Numbered from the stretch's first letter, positions 19,172 to 29,734 are shown. The stretch: DNA of 64,000 bases from Butyrivibrio sp. (GCA_015056585.1 SVFZ01000053.1:21304-85303); one strand, 5' to 3'. Numbers and translations: made by a program. The notes: a model not told the origin generated them from the letters alone.

Positions 19172-21067
19172 TCAGTGAACTTTCACGGCCCGGAACCAGG
19201 GATTATCAAAAATAAGGAGATCGCACAGATCGAATTCGTAGTTGTTTTTCCAGCATGAATAACAAAAACTCATTTGATCTCGGTGATGGTTGTAGGTAAG
19301 AAGTTCTGCCCACCAGTCATCCATGACTTTCTTCAGAATGGGATCATGATGACTTCTGACAAGAAATCCGGCTTCTGTTATAAAAGTTTCGTTTTTAAAT
19401 CCATCACATCTGTACCTCGTAATTTGTTTATCAAGTTCTTCTCTTGTTGCCTTTTTGTTTTCAACGATTGCATTTGCTTCCTGGTCTATAGTTGACCAGC
19501 AATGGTGAGCACAACATATCATGCTTTTATCTTTTTGGTATAGGTGGATGAAACTCGAAAGTTCACGCTTAATCTGGATACTGCCATCAACATAAATGGA
19601 CCAGTCGTAGTCAGGGAAAAAATCAAATGGGTGCATCTTGGTGTAACGGTTAAGTAATGGAGCACTAAACCCGTGGGGATTATCAATGACGCGGATATCC
19701 CAGGAACCGTGATAATCCTTTGGCTGTGAGTCAGTAAGAAGCACATAGTCAAGGTTTTTGTCAATTTCCAATGGCTCCGGGATTTCGTCATATCCACCGG
19801 TTATGGACATATATACCACTCCTTTTCCTTCAAACCATGGTGAATCTTTTTTGTATTTTTCGTGATAAATATCCCGGACATGCCTGTAATAGGAGATGAT
19901 TTCAGCTGCATTTTCTAGCTGAGAGTTCAAAACTTCGCAGTTTCTTTTTAGGGCAGTATTTTCTTTTACAATAGAAGCAACTTTTGAGTGGCTGTCTTTT
20001 ATAACTTCTGTCAGCTTTTGCATAAAGTCGAGTAATACTTCATCACCTAAGAGATGTTCCATGCTTCTTCTACAGCTCATAGGAGTTATGGGAGGAAACT
20101 GGTTATTTTTTATCATATCTAAGACTTTTATAAAGAACTGTTCATCATTAAATGGAATGATAAAGCCGTTTTCACCAGGACGTATTTTTTCCAATGGTCC
20201 CTCTGTAGGCGTAGTTATGACAAACATACCACAAAGCAGGGCTTCAACAATAACAAGAGAGGATGATTCTGTGTCAGAAGTAAGAACAAGAGCTTTGCAG
20301 TCTGTAAGCACTTCCCAGGGGTTATCCAGCCATCCATGGAAGGTGACTCTGTCAGATATTTTTAGGGATTTACAGTATTCTTTTAAGGTGTCCATGCTAC
20401 TCCCATCAGGATCTCCGTCACCAACAAGCTCAAGAGTCCAGTCAGGGCCTGCTTTGCTTAATGAAGATAGAAGGAAGGGTATATTTTTTTCAGGAGCTAA
20501 TCTTCCGACAAAGGCCAGTTTAAAGGAGTCTCTGTTTTCTGAATATACGAGTTTGCTTTTGTCTATGGGATTTGTAATTGTATATACTTTCGAACCTTCA
20601 ATATGATGTCTGATTTTCTCTGCTATTTTTTTATTAATAGCAAAGTGGGCGTCAGCAAGAGACAGCTCTTCATAACCGCCCAAACCCATCTTTATGTAAG
20701 TTTCTATTGTACTGTGGAGCCAGGATACTATAGGTACCAGCAGACCTGTTTTTGCCACGGCCGCTTTAGCGGTGGGTACTAGCTTGGGCCATCCGGTGGC
20801 AAGTATAATATCCGGGACACCGTTTTGATCAAGAAATTCAGAATATTTATTCGATAAATATTCGAAGTTGTTGTTCCATTGCTCTTTATTTACATCTATA
20901 AGAGCATGAAATTCCAAATTTTCGTCAGTCCAAAATTTTCCAATCCACAAAAGATTTATAATTCGAACATGGAATCCACTTGAATCTAAATACTTTGCAG
21001 TTGTATTTATAACATTTTCTACTCCGCCTCTAAAACCTACGGCTACTAAAATATCAACTGTTGGCAT
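19172..21067 (-). CDS. Fusion: GT4 glycosyltransferase plus C-terminal DUF616 (TOD1/MUCI70-like) glycosyltransferase-like domain
   Basis: GT4: LAFVGRLAPEKNIPFLLSSLSKAGPDWTLELVGDG...TEGPLEKIRPGENGFIIP; C-term KGVVYMSITGGYDEIPEPLEIDKNLDYVLLTDS...DYDWSIYVDGSIQIK. Confidence 0.8.
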   Translation of the reverse strand: MPTVDILVAVGFRGGVENVINTTAKYLDSSGFHVRIINLLWIGKFWTDENLEFHALIDVNKEQWNNNFEYLSNKYSEFLDQNGVPDIILATGWPKLVPTAKAAVAKTGLLVPIVSWLHSTIETYIKMGLGGYEELSLADAHFAINKKIAEKIRHHIEGSKVYTITNPIDKSKLVYSENRDSFKLAFVGRLAPEKNIPFLLSSLSKAGPDWTLELVGDGDPDGSSMDTLKEYCKSLKISDRVTFHGWLDNPWEVLTDCKALVLTSDTESSSLVIVEALLCGMFVITTPTEGPLEKIRPGENGFIIPFNDEQFFIKVLDMIKNNQFPPITPMSCRRSMEHLLGDEVLLDFMQKLTEVIKDSHSKVASIVKENTALKRNCEVLNSQLENAAEIISYYRHVRDIYHEKYKKDSPWFEGKGVVYMSITGGYDEIPEPLEIDKNLDYVLLTDSQPKDYHGSWDIRVIDNPHGFSAPLLNRYTKMHPFDFFPDYDWSIYVDGSIQIKRELSSFIHLYQKDKSMICCAHHCWSTIDQEANAIVENKKATREELDKQITRYRCDGFKNETFITEAGFLVRSHHDPILKKVMDDWWAELLTYNHHRDQMSFCYSCWKNNYEFDLCDLLIFDNPWFRAVKVH

Positions 21068-21080
21068 AGTTCACCTCGTT

Positions 21081-22109
21081 TTATATGCAATTGCGCTCTT
21101 CAATGAAAAACTGATTAAGCTCTGCCTGGTCATGGAACTTCCTGTCTATGCTTTTCAGCGCTTCTATTCCACTTTGAGGAAGCATTTCAATATAAGGGTT
21201 TGCCCGCCAGTTCCGGCAAAAGTTTGTGCAAACCTTCTGCATAAATTCAAAGTATTCCAAAGAAATGAAGGCATCTTTGTAAGTGCCTGCGTAACTGATA
21301 GTCTCAAGATAGAAACTCCATAAAAAGTAGAGTTCTATAACATCTTTGTATTCTTCGTAGGTCTGTCCTCTGGACATGCAATATTCAAGAAGCATTAACT
21401 GTACTTTGGGGTGATCAGTCAGCTTTTTTCCGAGTTCTGAAGTAATCATGGATCCGGCTCTGAAATAATAGTGGTATAGATCAGCGTTCAGCTTATATAC
21501 TCTTTTGGCATAAAGAAATAATGGATAAATGAATAAAGGTTCTTCGTACTTGGCTCGGGCCGGGAATTTTGAACCGGTTTTACTAATCAGTTCTTTTTTG
21601 ATGAACTTATTGGTACAGCCATAAGTTACAAGACTTGAGTTTAAAAAGGGAATACGATCTTCTTTGGTTTCTATGGTGAAGAGACGATTCTCTGTAGAAT
21701 CTTGGCTGGATCTTTTTTGATCTCCCGATATGTAAAGATGATTGTATTGAATAATATCTGTATCATTTTTCTCTGCAATCTCAAATAATTGTTTTAAGGC
21801 ATCGTTATCAAGCACATCATCTGCATCAAAAAATTGTATATACTTGCCGGTGGCATACTGAAGGCCAATATTTCGTGCCTCTCCGGGGCCGGAATTTTCA
21901 CTGAGATCAATGACCATTACTGAATCTGGAGCGCTTTTTTCTATGGAATGTAGCTTTTCCGATGTTTTTCCGTTATCTGTGGAGCAATCATTGACAAAGA
22001 TACATTCTATGTTTCCTAAACCGATAGTCTGGGATGTAAGTGAATTCCAGCATCTGTCCAGGAAGCTCTCCACGTTATAGCAGGGAATTATTACGCTGAC
22101 TTTTTTCAT
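21081..22109 (-). CDS. GT2 family glycosyltransferase
   Basis: MKKVSVIIPCYNVESFLDRCWNSLTSQTIGLGNIECIFVNDCSTDNG...QFFDADDVLD; ORF extends to 22175 but the internal ATG is more likely. Confidence 0.92.
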   Translation of the reverse strand: MKKVSVIIPCYNVESFLDRCWNSLTSQTIGLGNIECIFVNDCSTDNGKTSEKLHSIEKSAPDSVMVIDLSENSGPGEARNIGLQYATGKYIQFFDADDVLDNDALKQLFEIAEKNDTDIIQYNHLYISGDQKRSSQDSTENRLFTIETKEDRIPFLNSSLVTYGCTNKFIKKELISKTGSKFPARAKYEEPLFIYPLFLYAKRVYKLNADLYHYYFRAGSMITSELGKKLTDHPKVQLMLLEYCMSRGQTYEEYKDVIELYFLWSFYLETISYAGTYKDAFISLEYFEFMQKVCTNFCRNWRANPYIEMLPQSGIEALKSIDRKFHDQAELNQFFIEERNCI

Positions 22110-22258
22110 ATAAGTCCTTCTTTTGCTTTCTATAGCCATACGATATAAGCCAAAAAGTAAGATATCTATGTACATATTTTAACACATTAATCATCATAAT
22201 TTGGTAGAATATAAGAAGAAAGAAACCTGCTCGAAATTCTTAAGGAGTCGCTAAAAAA

Positions 22259-23182
22259 GTGAAGCTGCAAATACCAAAAGACTTTTTTGAAAAGGAGATC
22301 CGCCTTGATCATGAGATATCAGAGAAGTTCAAGCATGCCTGGGCAATTCAGTTGACAGTGCTGGATCAGGTGCTGGAGATTGCGGCACGGCACAAGATTC
22401 CGGTATGGCTGGATTACGGGTCATTGTTGGGAGCTGTAAGGCACAAGGGCTATGTGCCCTGGGACGACGACATAGATATCTGCGCAATGAGACCTGATTA
22501 TATGCGACTTCTTTTTTTATTGGAAAAAGAGCTGCCGGAATATTGCAGGGTACGAAGCCTCTATACAACGAAAGGATATGAGCAGCCCAAGGCCTTTATC
22601 GCCTGCAGGGACATCATAGATATAGGCCTATCCGAAGAAGAGAGAAAAATAACAGAAATTTATTACGGATGCCCATATTGCACGGGATTGGACTTTTACC
22701 CTCTGGACTACGCAGTAAAGGATGAGAAGCAGTGGGCATTAATAAAACAGATTTATATTGCTGTCTATGATCTTGCTATTGGCATGGACCACTATGTCCG
22801 GACCGGGGAGTTTGAAGGGCTCCTTTCGCAGGTAGAGGATATACTTAATGTTTCTATTGAAAGAGATGAACATATTAAGCAGAGTCTTTTGAAGCTTATG
22901 GACAGTGTTGCCATGATGACAACCGAGGAAGAGGCGGGATATTGCCTGTGGTACCCTGATGCTTCCATGAGAAGCAATGATATGAGAAGGCCATTATCTT
23001 CCTATGATGAGACTATAGAAACAGGCTTTGAAATGCTAAAAGCGCCAATTCCCATTGGATATGATGAGGTGCTCTCAAGGTGTTATGGCAAGGATTACAT
23101 GACACCTCGGAAAGCGCTGCCTAACCATGGATATCCATTTTTTGAAGGGCAAGAGGAGATAATTTCCGGATATAACAAGTAA
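22259..23182 (+). CDS. LicD family protein
   Basis: VWLDYGSLLGAVRHKGYVPWDDDIDICAMRPDY; GTG start. Confidence 0.93.
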   Translation: MKLQIPKDFFEKEIRLDHEISEKFKHAWAIQLTVLDQVLEIAARHKIPVWLDYGSLLGAVRHKGYVPWDDDIDICAMRPDYMRLLFLLEKELPEYCRVRSLYTTKGYEQPKAFIACRDIIDIGLSEEERKITEIYYGCPYCTGLDFYPLDYAVKDEKQWALIKQIYIAVYDLAIGMDHYVRTGEFEGLLSQVEDILNVSIERDEHIKQSLLKLMDSVAMMTTEEEAGYCLWYPDASMRSNDMRRPLSSYDETIETGFEMLKAPIPIGYDEVLSRCYGKDYMTPRKALPNHGYPFFEGQEEIISGYNK

Positions 23183-23321
23183 ATCATTAAAACAAACGGC
23201 CTGAATGAAGCTGCATTGCTATTATGAACCTTAATATTGTGATAAAATATATGTAAATACGTAGATTCTTTTTATGAGCTTTAAGCCTATGCAAATCCAT
23301 GCGATACCGGGAGATTACAGT

Positions 23322-24041
23322 ATGGAAAAGAAATTCAAATTAACTGCATCGATGATGTGTGCAGACTTTGGGAATCTTGAGAAAGAAGTCCGAGCTCTGG
23401 AAAATGCCGGGGTTGATTCATTTCATATTGATATCATGGATGGTCGGTATGTGGACAACTTTGCCATGTCTTTATACGATATGGTTGCAATTGCCAGACT
23501 GACAAAGCTTCCTCTGGATGTACATCTTATGATTGAACATCCAAGACATAACATTGATCTTTTTCTACGAGAATTAAGACGTGGCGATACTGTTTATATT
23601 CATCCGGAAGCGGAATACCATCCGTCTGCAACTCTTCAGAAAATCATTAATGCCGGAATGCACCCGGGTATTGCCATAAATCCCGGAACCAGCGTAGGGA
23701 CGATCAGAGAAATGCTAAGGATCGTTGATCATGTTCTTGTAATGGCGGTAAACCCCGGAAATGCCAGCCAGATGTTCTTACCTTATGTCGGGGAAAAACT
23801 GGCACAGCTTATAGAACTTCGAAAGCTAATGGGATTCAATCTTTACTGGGACGGAGCCTGTGGCAAAGAGCGTATGCTGGAATATGCGCCACGTGGTATA
23901 GATGGATTTGTGCTGGGAACAACTCTTTTGTTCGGACATAAGACGCCATATAAGGAGATCATTGAATCGGTCAGAGAGCTGAACTTTGATTATCTTGACA
24001 GGGAAAAAGAGTGTAATGACGGGCACAAAGAAAATTGCTAG
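23322..24041 (+). CDS. Ribulose-phosphate 3-epimerase family protein
   Basis: LTASMMCADFGNLEKEVRALENAGVDSFHIDIMDGRYVDNFAMS...DVHLMIEHP; start at 23322 with GGGAG upstream. Confidence 0.88.
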   Translation: MEKKFKLTASMMCADFGNLEKEVRALENAGVDSFHIDIMDGRYVDNFAMSLYDMVAIARLTKLPLDVHLMIEHPRHNIDLFLRELRRGDTVYIHPEAEYHPSATLQKIINAGMHPGIAINPGTSVGTIREMLRIVDHVLVMAVNPGNASQMFLPYVGEKLAQLIELRKLMGFNLYWDGACGKERMLEYAPRGIDGFVLGTTLLFGHKTPYKEIIESVRELNFDYLDREKECNDGHKENC

Positions 24042-24050
24042 GATGAAGGC

Positions 24051-26084
24051 ATGACATATGGTGATGGCAAAGCAGAACTGAATAATTTAGAGTTTTCACC
24101 TGAATTCTTTTATGACGAAGTAAGAGAGGGCTTTTTTGTTACTACGATGATGAAAAGGTACTGGGCATCGCAGCTTAAAGTTCTCTCTATTATTGCGCGC
24201 ATTTGTGATAAATATGGTCTTAAGTGGTATGCGGATTACGGAACGCTTCTTGGGGCTGTGCGGCACGGCGGTTATGTCCCATGGGATGACGATCTGGATA
24301 TATGCATGCTCAGAGATGACTGGGAGAAGTTTTTTGAAGTAGCACAAAAAGAAGTCCCTGCCGGATACAAGCTTCTGACAATTAAAGGAGAAATTGAATA
24401 CAACGAAGTGATCGGACGTGTCTGTAACACCGACGTTATTGATTATGGGAAAGAACATCTTGATGAGTTTTATGGCTGTCCGTATACGACGGGAATTGAT
24501 ATTTTTCCATTGGATGGGATATACAATGATTCTGAAAAAGAGAAAGACAGAAACAGGAGAGCAAAAAAAGCTCTGAATGAGCTTAATGAATATACAAATA
24601 GTGGAAACAGAACTGATCCTGCTAAATTAAAGAAACTTGTAAAGAAAGTTGAAAGCATATATTCGGAATGTCCGGTCAGTGAGGCAGAAAACCTGGCACT
24701 TATGCCGTTTTTTATTACCGAGAACAATCATATTTTTCCCAAGAGATTGTTTGAATATACAATCAAGCTTCCTTTTGAGAATACCTGCATAAACGTTTCT
24801 GCGAGATATGATGAAATGCTTTCAATTGAATACGGGGACTACCTTAGAGTATTTAAAGGCGGCGGAATTCACGATTATCCGGTTTTTTGCAGTCAGGAGA
24901 AGATCCTTAAAGATAAACTGGGGAAAAATCCGTTCAGGTATTCGCTGAATATGAATGAACTTCTGGGTTCTGTGTCAAGATATGTAACCAGAACGATGAA
25001 GCAGATGCAAGGTGAAAACTACGCTCCAAAGAAGAAAAAGGTTGTTTTTCTCCCCTGCAAAGCGGACTGGTGGGACAGCATGGAACCCTTGTGGAAAAAG
25101 TATTCTGAAGATGAATCCATGGAAGTTCATGTGATACCTGTCTTTTATTATGACTCTGATCATAGTGGCTGTATAGGCGAGAAACATGATGAGAGAGATC
25201 TTTTCCCTGATTATCTGAATGTTGAAGCATGCGAAAAATATGATTTTGAAGGCAACCATCCGGACATAATTGTTATTCAGGTGCCATATGACGGCTATAG
25301 TACAGCTATGACTGTCCATGAATTTTTTTACTCATCAAATCTTTTGCGATTCACAGATGAGCTTATTTACATACCGTGTTTTGATATGGATCCTCCGGAA
25401 GAAGAGAATGACAAGGCTGCAACGGCAATTTCTGTATTTATCGAGCAGGAGGGAGTCGTAAATGCGGACAGGGTTGTGCTTAAAAGCGAGGAGATGCGTA
25501 CGTTCTACATAAATAAGCTGGTGAAGCTAAGCAGTGAGGATACAAGGCAGTACTGGGAGCAGAAGATTGTTGTTTTGGAATCGGACGACAATAAAGAGGG
25601 GGATAATAAAGAGTGCGATAGTATAGAAAAAACAGAGGCTGTAGTAATCGATAAGAAAGCCGAGGATTATGGCAAAAGGAGGCTTGCCGGGGCTGAAGAC
25701 GAGAGTGCAGGAGCCAGGAAACTGATCATATATTACGTTGGAATAAGTTCGCTTTTGAAATATGGAGAAGATGCTCTTGAGAAGATAGAGGAGAGCTTTG
25801 ATATTTTTGAAGATGCTGCAGGAAAAATAGATGTTGTATTTGTGCCCGGGGAGCAGGTGCTTGAAAGCCTTAAGGACATTGATCCCAAGCTGTGGGCCAA
25901 ATTTGAAGAGCTCACCAATGGGATTTCCAATAGAAAAAATATTGTTTATGATCCTGAGCAGAAAGCTCTTTTGACAATGGATAACTGGTCTGCTTATTAC
26001 GGCGATGCAGGGCCTTATGTGAGAAAATGCGTCCTTAAGAAGATTCCGGTGATGATCCAGAACTACGAGATTCGGAAAAATTGA
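24051..26084 (+). CDS. LicD family protein fused to a domain like the N-terminal region of CDP-glycerol glycerophosphotransferases
   Basis: LicD: WYADYGTLLGAVRHGGYVPWDDDLDICML; C-term KKKVVFLPCKADWWDSMEPLWKKYSED...PDIIVIQVPYDGYSTAMTVHEFFYSSNLLRFTDELIYIP...AYYGDAGPYVRKCVLKKIPVMIQNYEI. Confidence 0.82.
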   Translation: MTYGDGKAELNNLEFSPEFFYDEVREGFFVTTMMKRYWASQLKVLSIIARICDKYGLKWYADYGTLLGAVRHGGYVPWDDDLDICMLRDDWEKFFEVAQKEVPAGYKLLTIKGEIEYNEVIGRVCNTDVIDYGKEHLDEFYGCPYTTGIDIFPLDGIYNDSEKEKDRNRRAKKALNELNEYTNSGNRTDPAKLKKLVKKVESIYSECPVSEAENLALMPFFITENNHIFPKRLFEYTIKLPFENTCINVSARYDEMLSIEYGDYLRVFKGGGIHDYPVFCSQEKILKDKLGKNPFRYSLNMNELLGSVSRYVTRTMKQMQGENYAPKKKKVVFLPCKADWWDSMEPLWKKYSEDESMEVHVIPVFYYDSDHSGCIGEKHDERDLFPDYLNVEACEKYDFEGNHPDIIVIQVPYDGYSTAMTVHEFFYSSNLLRFTDELIYIPCFDMDPPEEENDKAATAISVFIEQEGVVNADRVVLKSEEMRTFYINKLVKLSSEDTRQYWEQKIVVLESDDNKEGDNKECDSIEKTEAVVIDKKAEDYGKRRLAGAEDESAGARKLIIYYVGISSLLKYGEDALEKIEESFDIFEDAAGKIDVVFVPGEQVLESLKDIDPKLWAKFEELTNGISNRKNIVYDPEQKALLTMDNWSAYYGDAGPYVRKCVLKKIPVMIQNYEIRKN

Positions 26085-26149
26085 AAATTTGAATTTACAA
26101 GGGTAATTATTTTAAATACGTACAACATCTGAAAATGGAAATTGGTTTA

Positions 26150-28189
26150 TTACAGATCAAGCTCGTAATTAGCTATCATTACGGGCTTTTTTTGCGCGAC
26201 AAATACAGGTACTAATGGGCATGAACTGCCGTAAAAGGCATCGAAGCCGGAAACAAAAACTTCGATGTCTTTTTTATCAAAGGAAACTATAGTAATGCCT
26301 TCTTTGTTAGCCATAGTGAGAACTCTTTTGTAAAATTCAGAAGTGAGTTCGCCTTCATGCATGATATCGGATGACCTGACTGACATGGCCTGGTTGTTCG
26401 GGCTTGGATAAAGGCAAATTGATACCTCGATTTTACCGGAATTATCCTTTAGTATGGCGATTCTGTTTTTTATTGCCTCCTCAAAGTTTTTAGTATGCTC
26501 AGCATATTCATAGGTGCTGATGCAGTAAAGAAGCTTTTTGAGGTTGCCTTGGTGCGCTTTCAAAGGGTATAGATCAGGTATCACGCAAATGCGCTTTTCC
26601 CATACAAGGCGGGTACTTTCATCACCGGTAAAAGAGGTGAGGTTATTGATATAGTGCGTGCGTAAAGTTTCAGAATGCAGATAAATTCTGTCTGCGAGTA
26701 TAACAGCAGGCATGGACACGTAAAAGTCCATAACCTTTTGATCGGGAATATCTTCGTTGGTAAAATCAGCCACCGGACCTATTGGGATGTAAACAAGCTC
26801 TTTTGTATAAAAGATCAGATTTTCAGCATAGTAATAGGGCGGGATGGTGAGATATGGATTTTCAGCATCATAGGGATCCTGAATATAGATGGTATCCGGC
26901 ATCTGCTGTTCGAGATCATAGTCTTCCCAGCTGATGACTGGTAGATTATCCGGATATTCACTAAGACGCACGCAGACATCTATCTCGTCATCACTTAAAC
27001 TTACCTGACCGAGGCAGTTTTTTGGCATGAGAGGAAGAGGTACCACTACAACTTCTGCGTTAGGATCTGACATTTCTTTGTCATAAGCGGCTTTAAAGCC
27101 TTTCCACTCTGCCGGACCTATGGGAAGGAATAAAACCTTTCTTTTTTGAGTTTGGGCGGCAGTTGTAGAAAGGTTTTCGAAACTGTTTTTTACAGTGCCA
27201 GCAGAAGTTTGATTTAAGTCGAAGGAAAAGCCACGGTCGATATTAAGAAGGGAGTCATCAAAAGAGAACCTTGGAAGAGCCATACCAGTAGACCTTTCAA
27301 AGTTTTTACGCTGTCCTTCAAAAGAAGGATAATCATGGCCTGCAACGCCTTTTTTTATATAATTATATTCGCCGTAGCGTGAGGAAAGGACTTTGTTATA
27401 GTGGGATGGAACCGGAATCAGAGTATCTTCAAATGGAAGATATTCGACGCTTTCATAGTACTCCTTTGGCTCTCCGGGATTTCCTTTCAGTCCCCAGGGA
27501 AAAATCTGGCAAAGTCTGTCGGACTGCTCTTTTGGGACACGCGCCATTTGTTTTTCTGCGAGACGATAAAGAGAAACAGCCAGGTCATGACTGTCTGATC
27601 TGTCTATAAACTTATAGGAATATTTCTTTTCCAGTTTGTCTAAATTGGTATTTAATGCAGTTGCACCAGCGGTGCTGTTTATAACGCTTTCAGCAACAGC
27701 GAGAATAAACATGATTTCATCGCAGCGTTCTTTTTCCTGAGAAGGATCTTTGTACAGATAATCTTTTACAAAAATATCAACTCCCGTTAGCCAGGGATAA
27801 TTATAGTGCCGGTTAAGATAGGATTCGTCGAAGTTTATGCGGGTGCTGCTTACTACTCTTGATAAAAAGAGCCAGTGTCCTTCATGGCGTTCGTAATCGT
27901 GAATACAAAAATCAGGCGGGAGCTCATGGTCAGCAACCTGGCGGAATTTAATGTAGTTGTCTCTTGTCATGCAGATATCAAGGTCATCATCCCAAGGCAC
28001 AAAACCACCATGCCTGACTGCACCCAAAAAACTGCCCCAATCTGCAAAGTAAGTGATATCATGTTTCTTGCAGATTCGGTCAATTTCAGAAAGAACGTCC
28101 AAAGCACATGCCCAGGACTGTTTGACTGCAGTTGGAATGTAGAATCCGTTTCTGATTTCGTCGCGGAAAAAATCGATGCTATGATTCAT
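26150..28189 (-). CDS. LicD family protein with the same C-terminal fusion (paralog of 24051 gene)
   Basis: YFADWGSFLGAVRHGGFVPWDDDLDICMTRDNY; C-term RKVLFLPIGPAEWKGFKAAYDKEMSD...IYIQDPYDAENPYLTIPPYYYAENLIFYTKELVYIP...AFYGSSCPLVPVFVAQKKPVMIANYEL. Confidence 0.83.
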   Translation of the reverse strand: MNHSIDFFRDEIRNGFYIPTAVKQSWACALDVLSEIDRICKKHDITYFADWGSFLGAVRHGGFVPWDDDLDICMTRDNYIKFRQVADHELPPDFCIHDYERHEGHWLFLSRVVSSTRINFDESYLNRHYNYPWLTGVDIFVKDYLYKDPSQEKERCDEIMFILAVAESVINSTAGATALNTNLDKLEKKYSYKFIDRSDSHDLAVSLYRLAEKQMARVPKEQSDRLCQIFPWGLKGNPGEPKEYYESVEYLPFEDTLIPVPSHYNKVLSSRYGEYNYIKKGVAGHDYPSFEGQRKNFERSTGMALPRFSFDDSLLNIDRGFSFDLNQTSAGTVKNSFENLSTTAAQTQKRKVLFLPIGPAEWKGFKAAYDKEMSDPNAEVVVVPLPLMPKNCLGQVSLSDDEIDVCVRLSEYPDNLPVISWEDYDLEQQMPDTIYIQDPYDAENPYLTIPPYYYAENLIFYTKELVYIPIGPVADFTNEDIPDQKVMDFYVSMPAVILADRIYLHSETLRTHYINNLTSFTGDESTRLVWEKRICVIPDLYPLKAHQGNLKKLLYCISTYEYAEHTKNFEEAIKNRIAILKDNSGKIEVSICLYPSPNNQAMSVRSSDIMHEGELTSEFYKRVLTMANKEGITIVSFDKKDIEVFVSGFDAFYGSSCPLVPVFVAQKKPVMIANYELDL
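26161..26193 (+). terminator. Plus-strand terminator-like hairpin overlapping the 3' end of the convergent 26150 gene
   Basis: GCTCGTAAT TAGCTATC ATTACGGGC TTTTTTT. Confidence 0.65.
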
Positions 28190-28611
28190 GTTTTTTAGAC
28201 CAATTGATTCTCTAATCCGGTTCTGATATGAGTGTTATTTCGTATACTAATCATAACACAAAAAAGCACAGTCTTTAAACTTGTTCAATTTCAACTGACG
28301 AAATTACATCAAATTCTTAAGAAAAACGGAAGATCTACAGAAATTCTTATGAATTTGTTCGATTGCGCGTTCGATTGTAGCTGTGATATATTTCTATTCG
28401 CAGCCTGAATTCTACCGGGCTACATATCTGTTTTATTCTAGGATTTATCCATTTGGCAGTCTCGCCGGGAATTCCAAGCATAACAGGAAGGAAATTGAAA
28501 AAGGATAATAGAGAGGAGTATGTACAAGAATAATATTAGAATTATGAAAGAGTAGGTTTTTTCGCGCTTGCAGCAATATAGGCAAAAAAATATAATAAAA
28601 GGAGAGAAGTT

Positions 28612-29577
28612 TTGAGTAATAAGAATACTGTATCGCATGACTATATGTCCGATAATCGGCATTTCGCTGATGCGATAAACTACTTCATTTATGATGGTAG
28701 ACAAGTTATTCGGCCGGAAGATCTTGTCGAAGAAAATGTAATAGAAGAAATAATCATAAAGAATTTTAATGATCTGGTTACCTCACAGAAGATTAGAGAT
28801 ATTGTCAAGAGAGCAACCATTAAAAGTAATGGTCACGTTACATTTGCTATACTAGGAATTGAAAACCAATCTGAAATTCATTATGCTATGCCTGTAAGAA
28901 ATATGGTTTATGATTCGTTTAACTATGCGTCGCAGGTGGCAAAAAGAGCAAAAGAACTTAGAGTAGGAAAGGAAAAACTAAGAGCTGCCGAGTTTCTTTC
29001 AGGTTTTGGAAGAAATGACAAATTAAATCCGGTTATAACTATAGTAATAAACTGGAGTGATAAAAGGTGGGATGGCCCTATACGACTGACAGACATGATG
29101 CCTGATATGGAGCCAGAGCTAGCTAATGTTATCGCAGATTATGGAATTAATCTTATAGATCCCCATAATATATCAAGCTTTGAAAAATTTCATACAATGC
29201 TTGGAGATGTTCTGGAGTTCATTAAGCGACAAGATGAGGAAGACTATCTTAGAAATATGGTAAGAGAAAAAGACGGAAAATGGATATTAGATATTGATTC
29301 AGTGTGCGCTATTAATACTTTTACCGGAGCAAATATACCAATAGGAAATCAAGAGGAGGGCGAAGTGGATATGTGCAGAGCTACAGCATCGTTAGTTGAA
29401 GAAGGAATAGAAAAAGGGATGGAAAAAGGAATAGAGAAAGGGACAGATACTGTCAACAGACTTAATTTAATATTGATTGATGCAGGCAGGATGGATGATC
29501 TTGCCAAAGCAGCAAAGGATCCTGAGTATCAGAAAAAACTAATCAAAGAGTTACTTCCAGACAAAGCAGATGAATAA
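28612..29577 (+). CDS. Rpn/PD-(D/E)XK nuclease family putative transposase-like protein
   Basis: NKNTVSHDYMSDNRHFADAINYFIYDGRQVIRPEDLVEEN plus C-terminal VDMCRATASLVEEGIEKGMEKGIEKG; TTG start after AAAGGAG. Confidence 0.72.
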   Translation: MSNKNTVSHDYMSDNRHFADAINYFIYDGRQVIRPEDLVEENVIEEIIIKNFNDLVTSQKIRDIVKRATIKSNGHVTFAILGIENQSEIHYAMPVRNMVYDSFNYASQVAKRAKELRVGKEKLRAAEFLSGFGRNDKLNPVITIVINWSDKRWDGPIRLTDMMPDMEPELANVIADYGINLIDPHNISSFEKFHTMLGDVLEFIKRQDEEDYLRNMVREKDGKWILDIDSVCAINTFTGANIPIGNQEEGEVDMCRATASLVEEGIEKGMEKGIEKGTDTVNRLNLILIDAGRMDDLAKAAKDPEYQKKLIKELLPDKADE

Positions 29578-29590
29578 TTGAAATAATGTT

Positions 29591-29619
29591 TAGGCTCACT
29601 TAGGTGAGTCTATTTTTTT
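29591..29619 (+). terminator. Rho-independent terminator
   Basis: TAGGCTCAC TTAG GTGAGTCTA TTTTTTT. Confidence 0.85.
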
Positions 29620-29661
29620 ACCCATTTATATGTTTTTCTTCTTAGAATGATTGTCTGAAAA

Positions 29662-29689
29662 TAAAGTATAAGGTCCTTATCGCCGATAT
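29662..29689 (+). promoter_or_regulatory. Sigma-28-type promoter of flagellin 3
   Basis: TAAA-N16-GCCGATAT, about 45 nt before the ATG. Confidence 0.72.
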
Positions 29690-29734
29690 AGAAAATGATA
29701 GAGTATAGTCTCACACTTGAAACAGGTACTAAGT

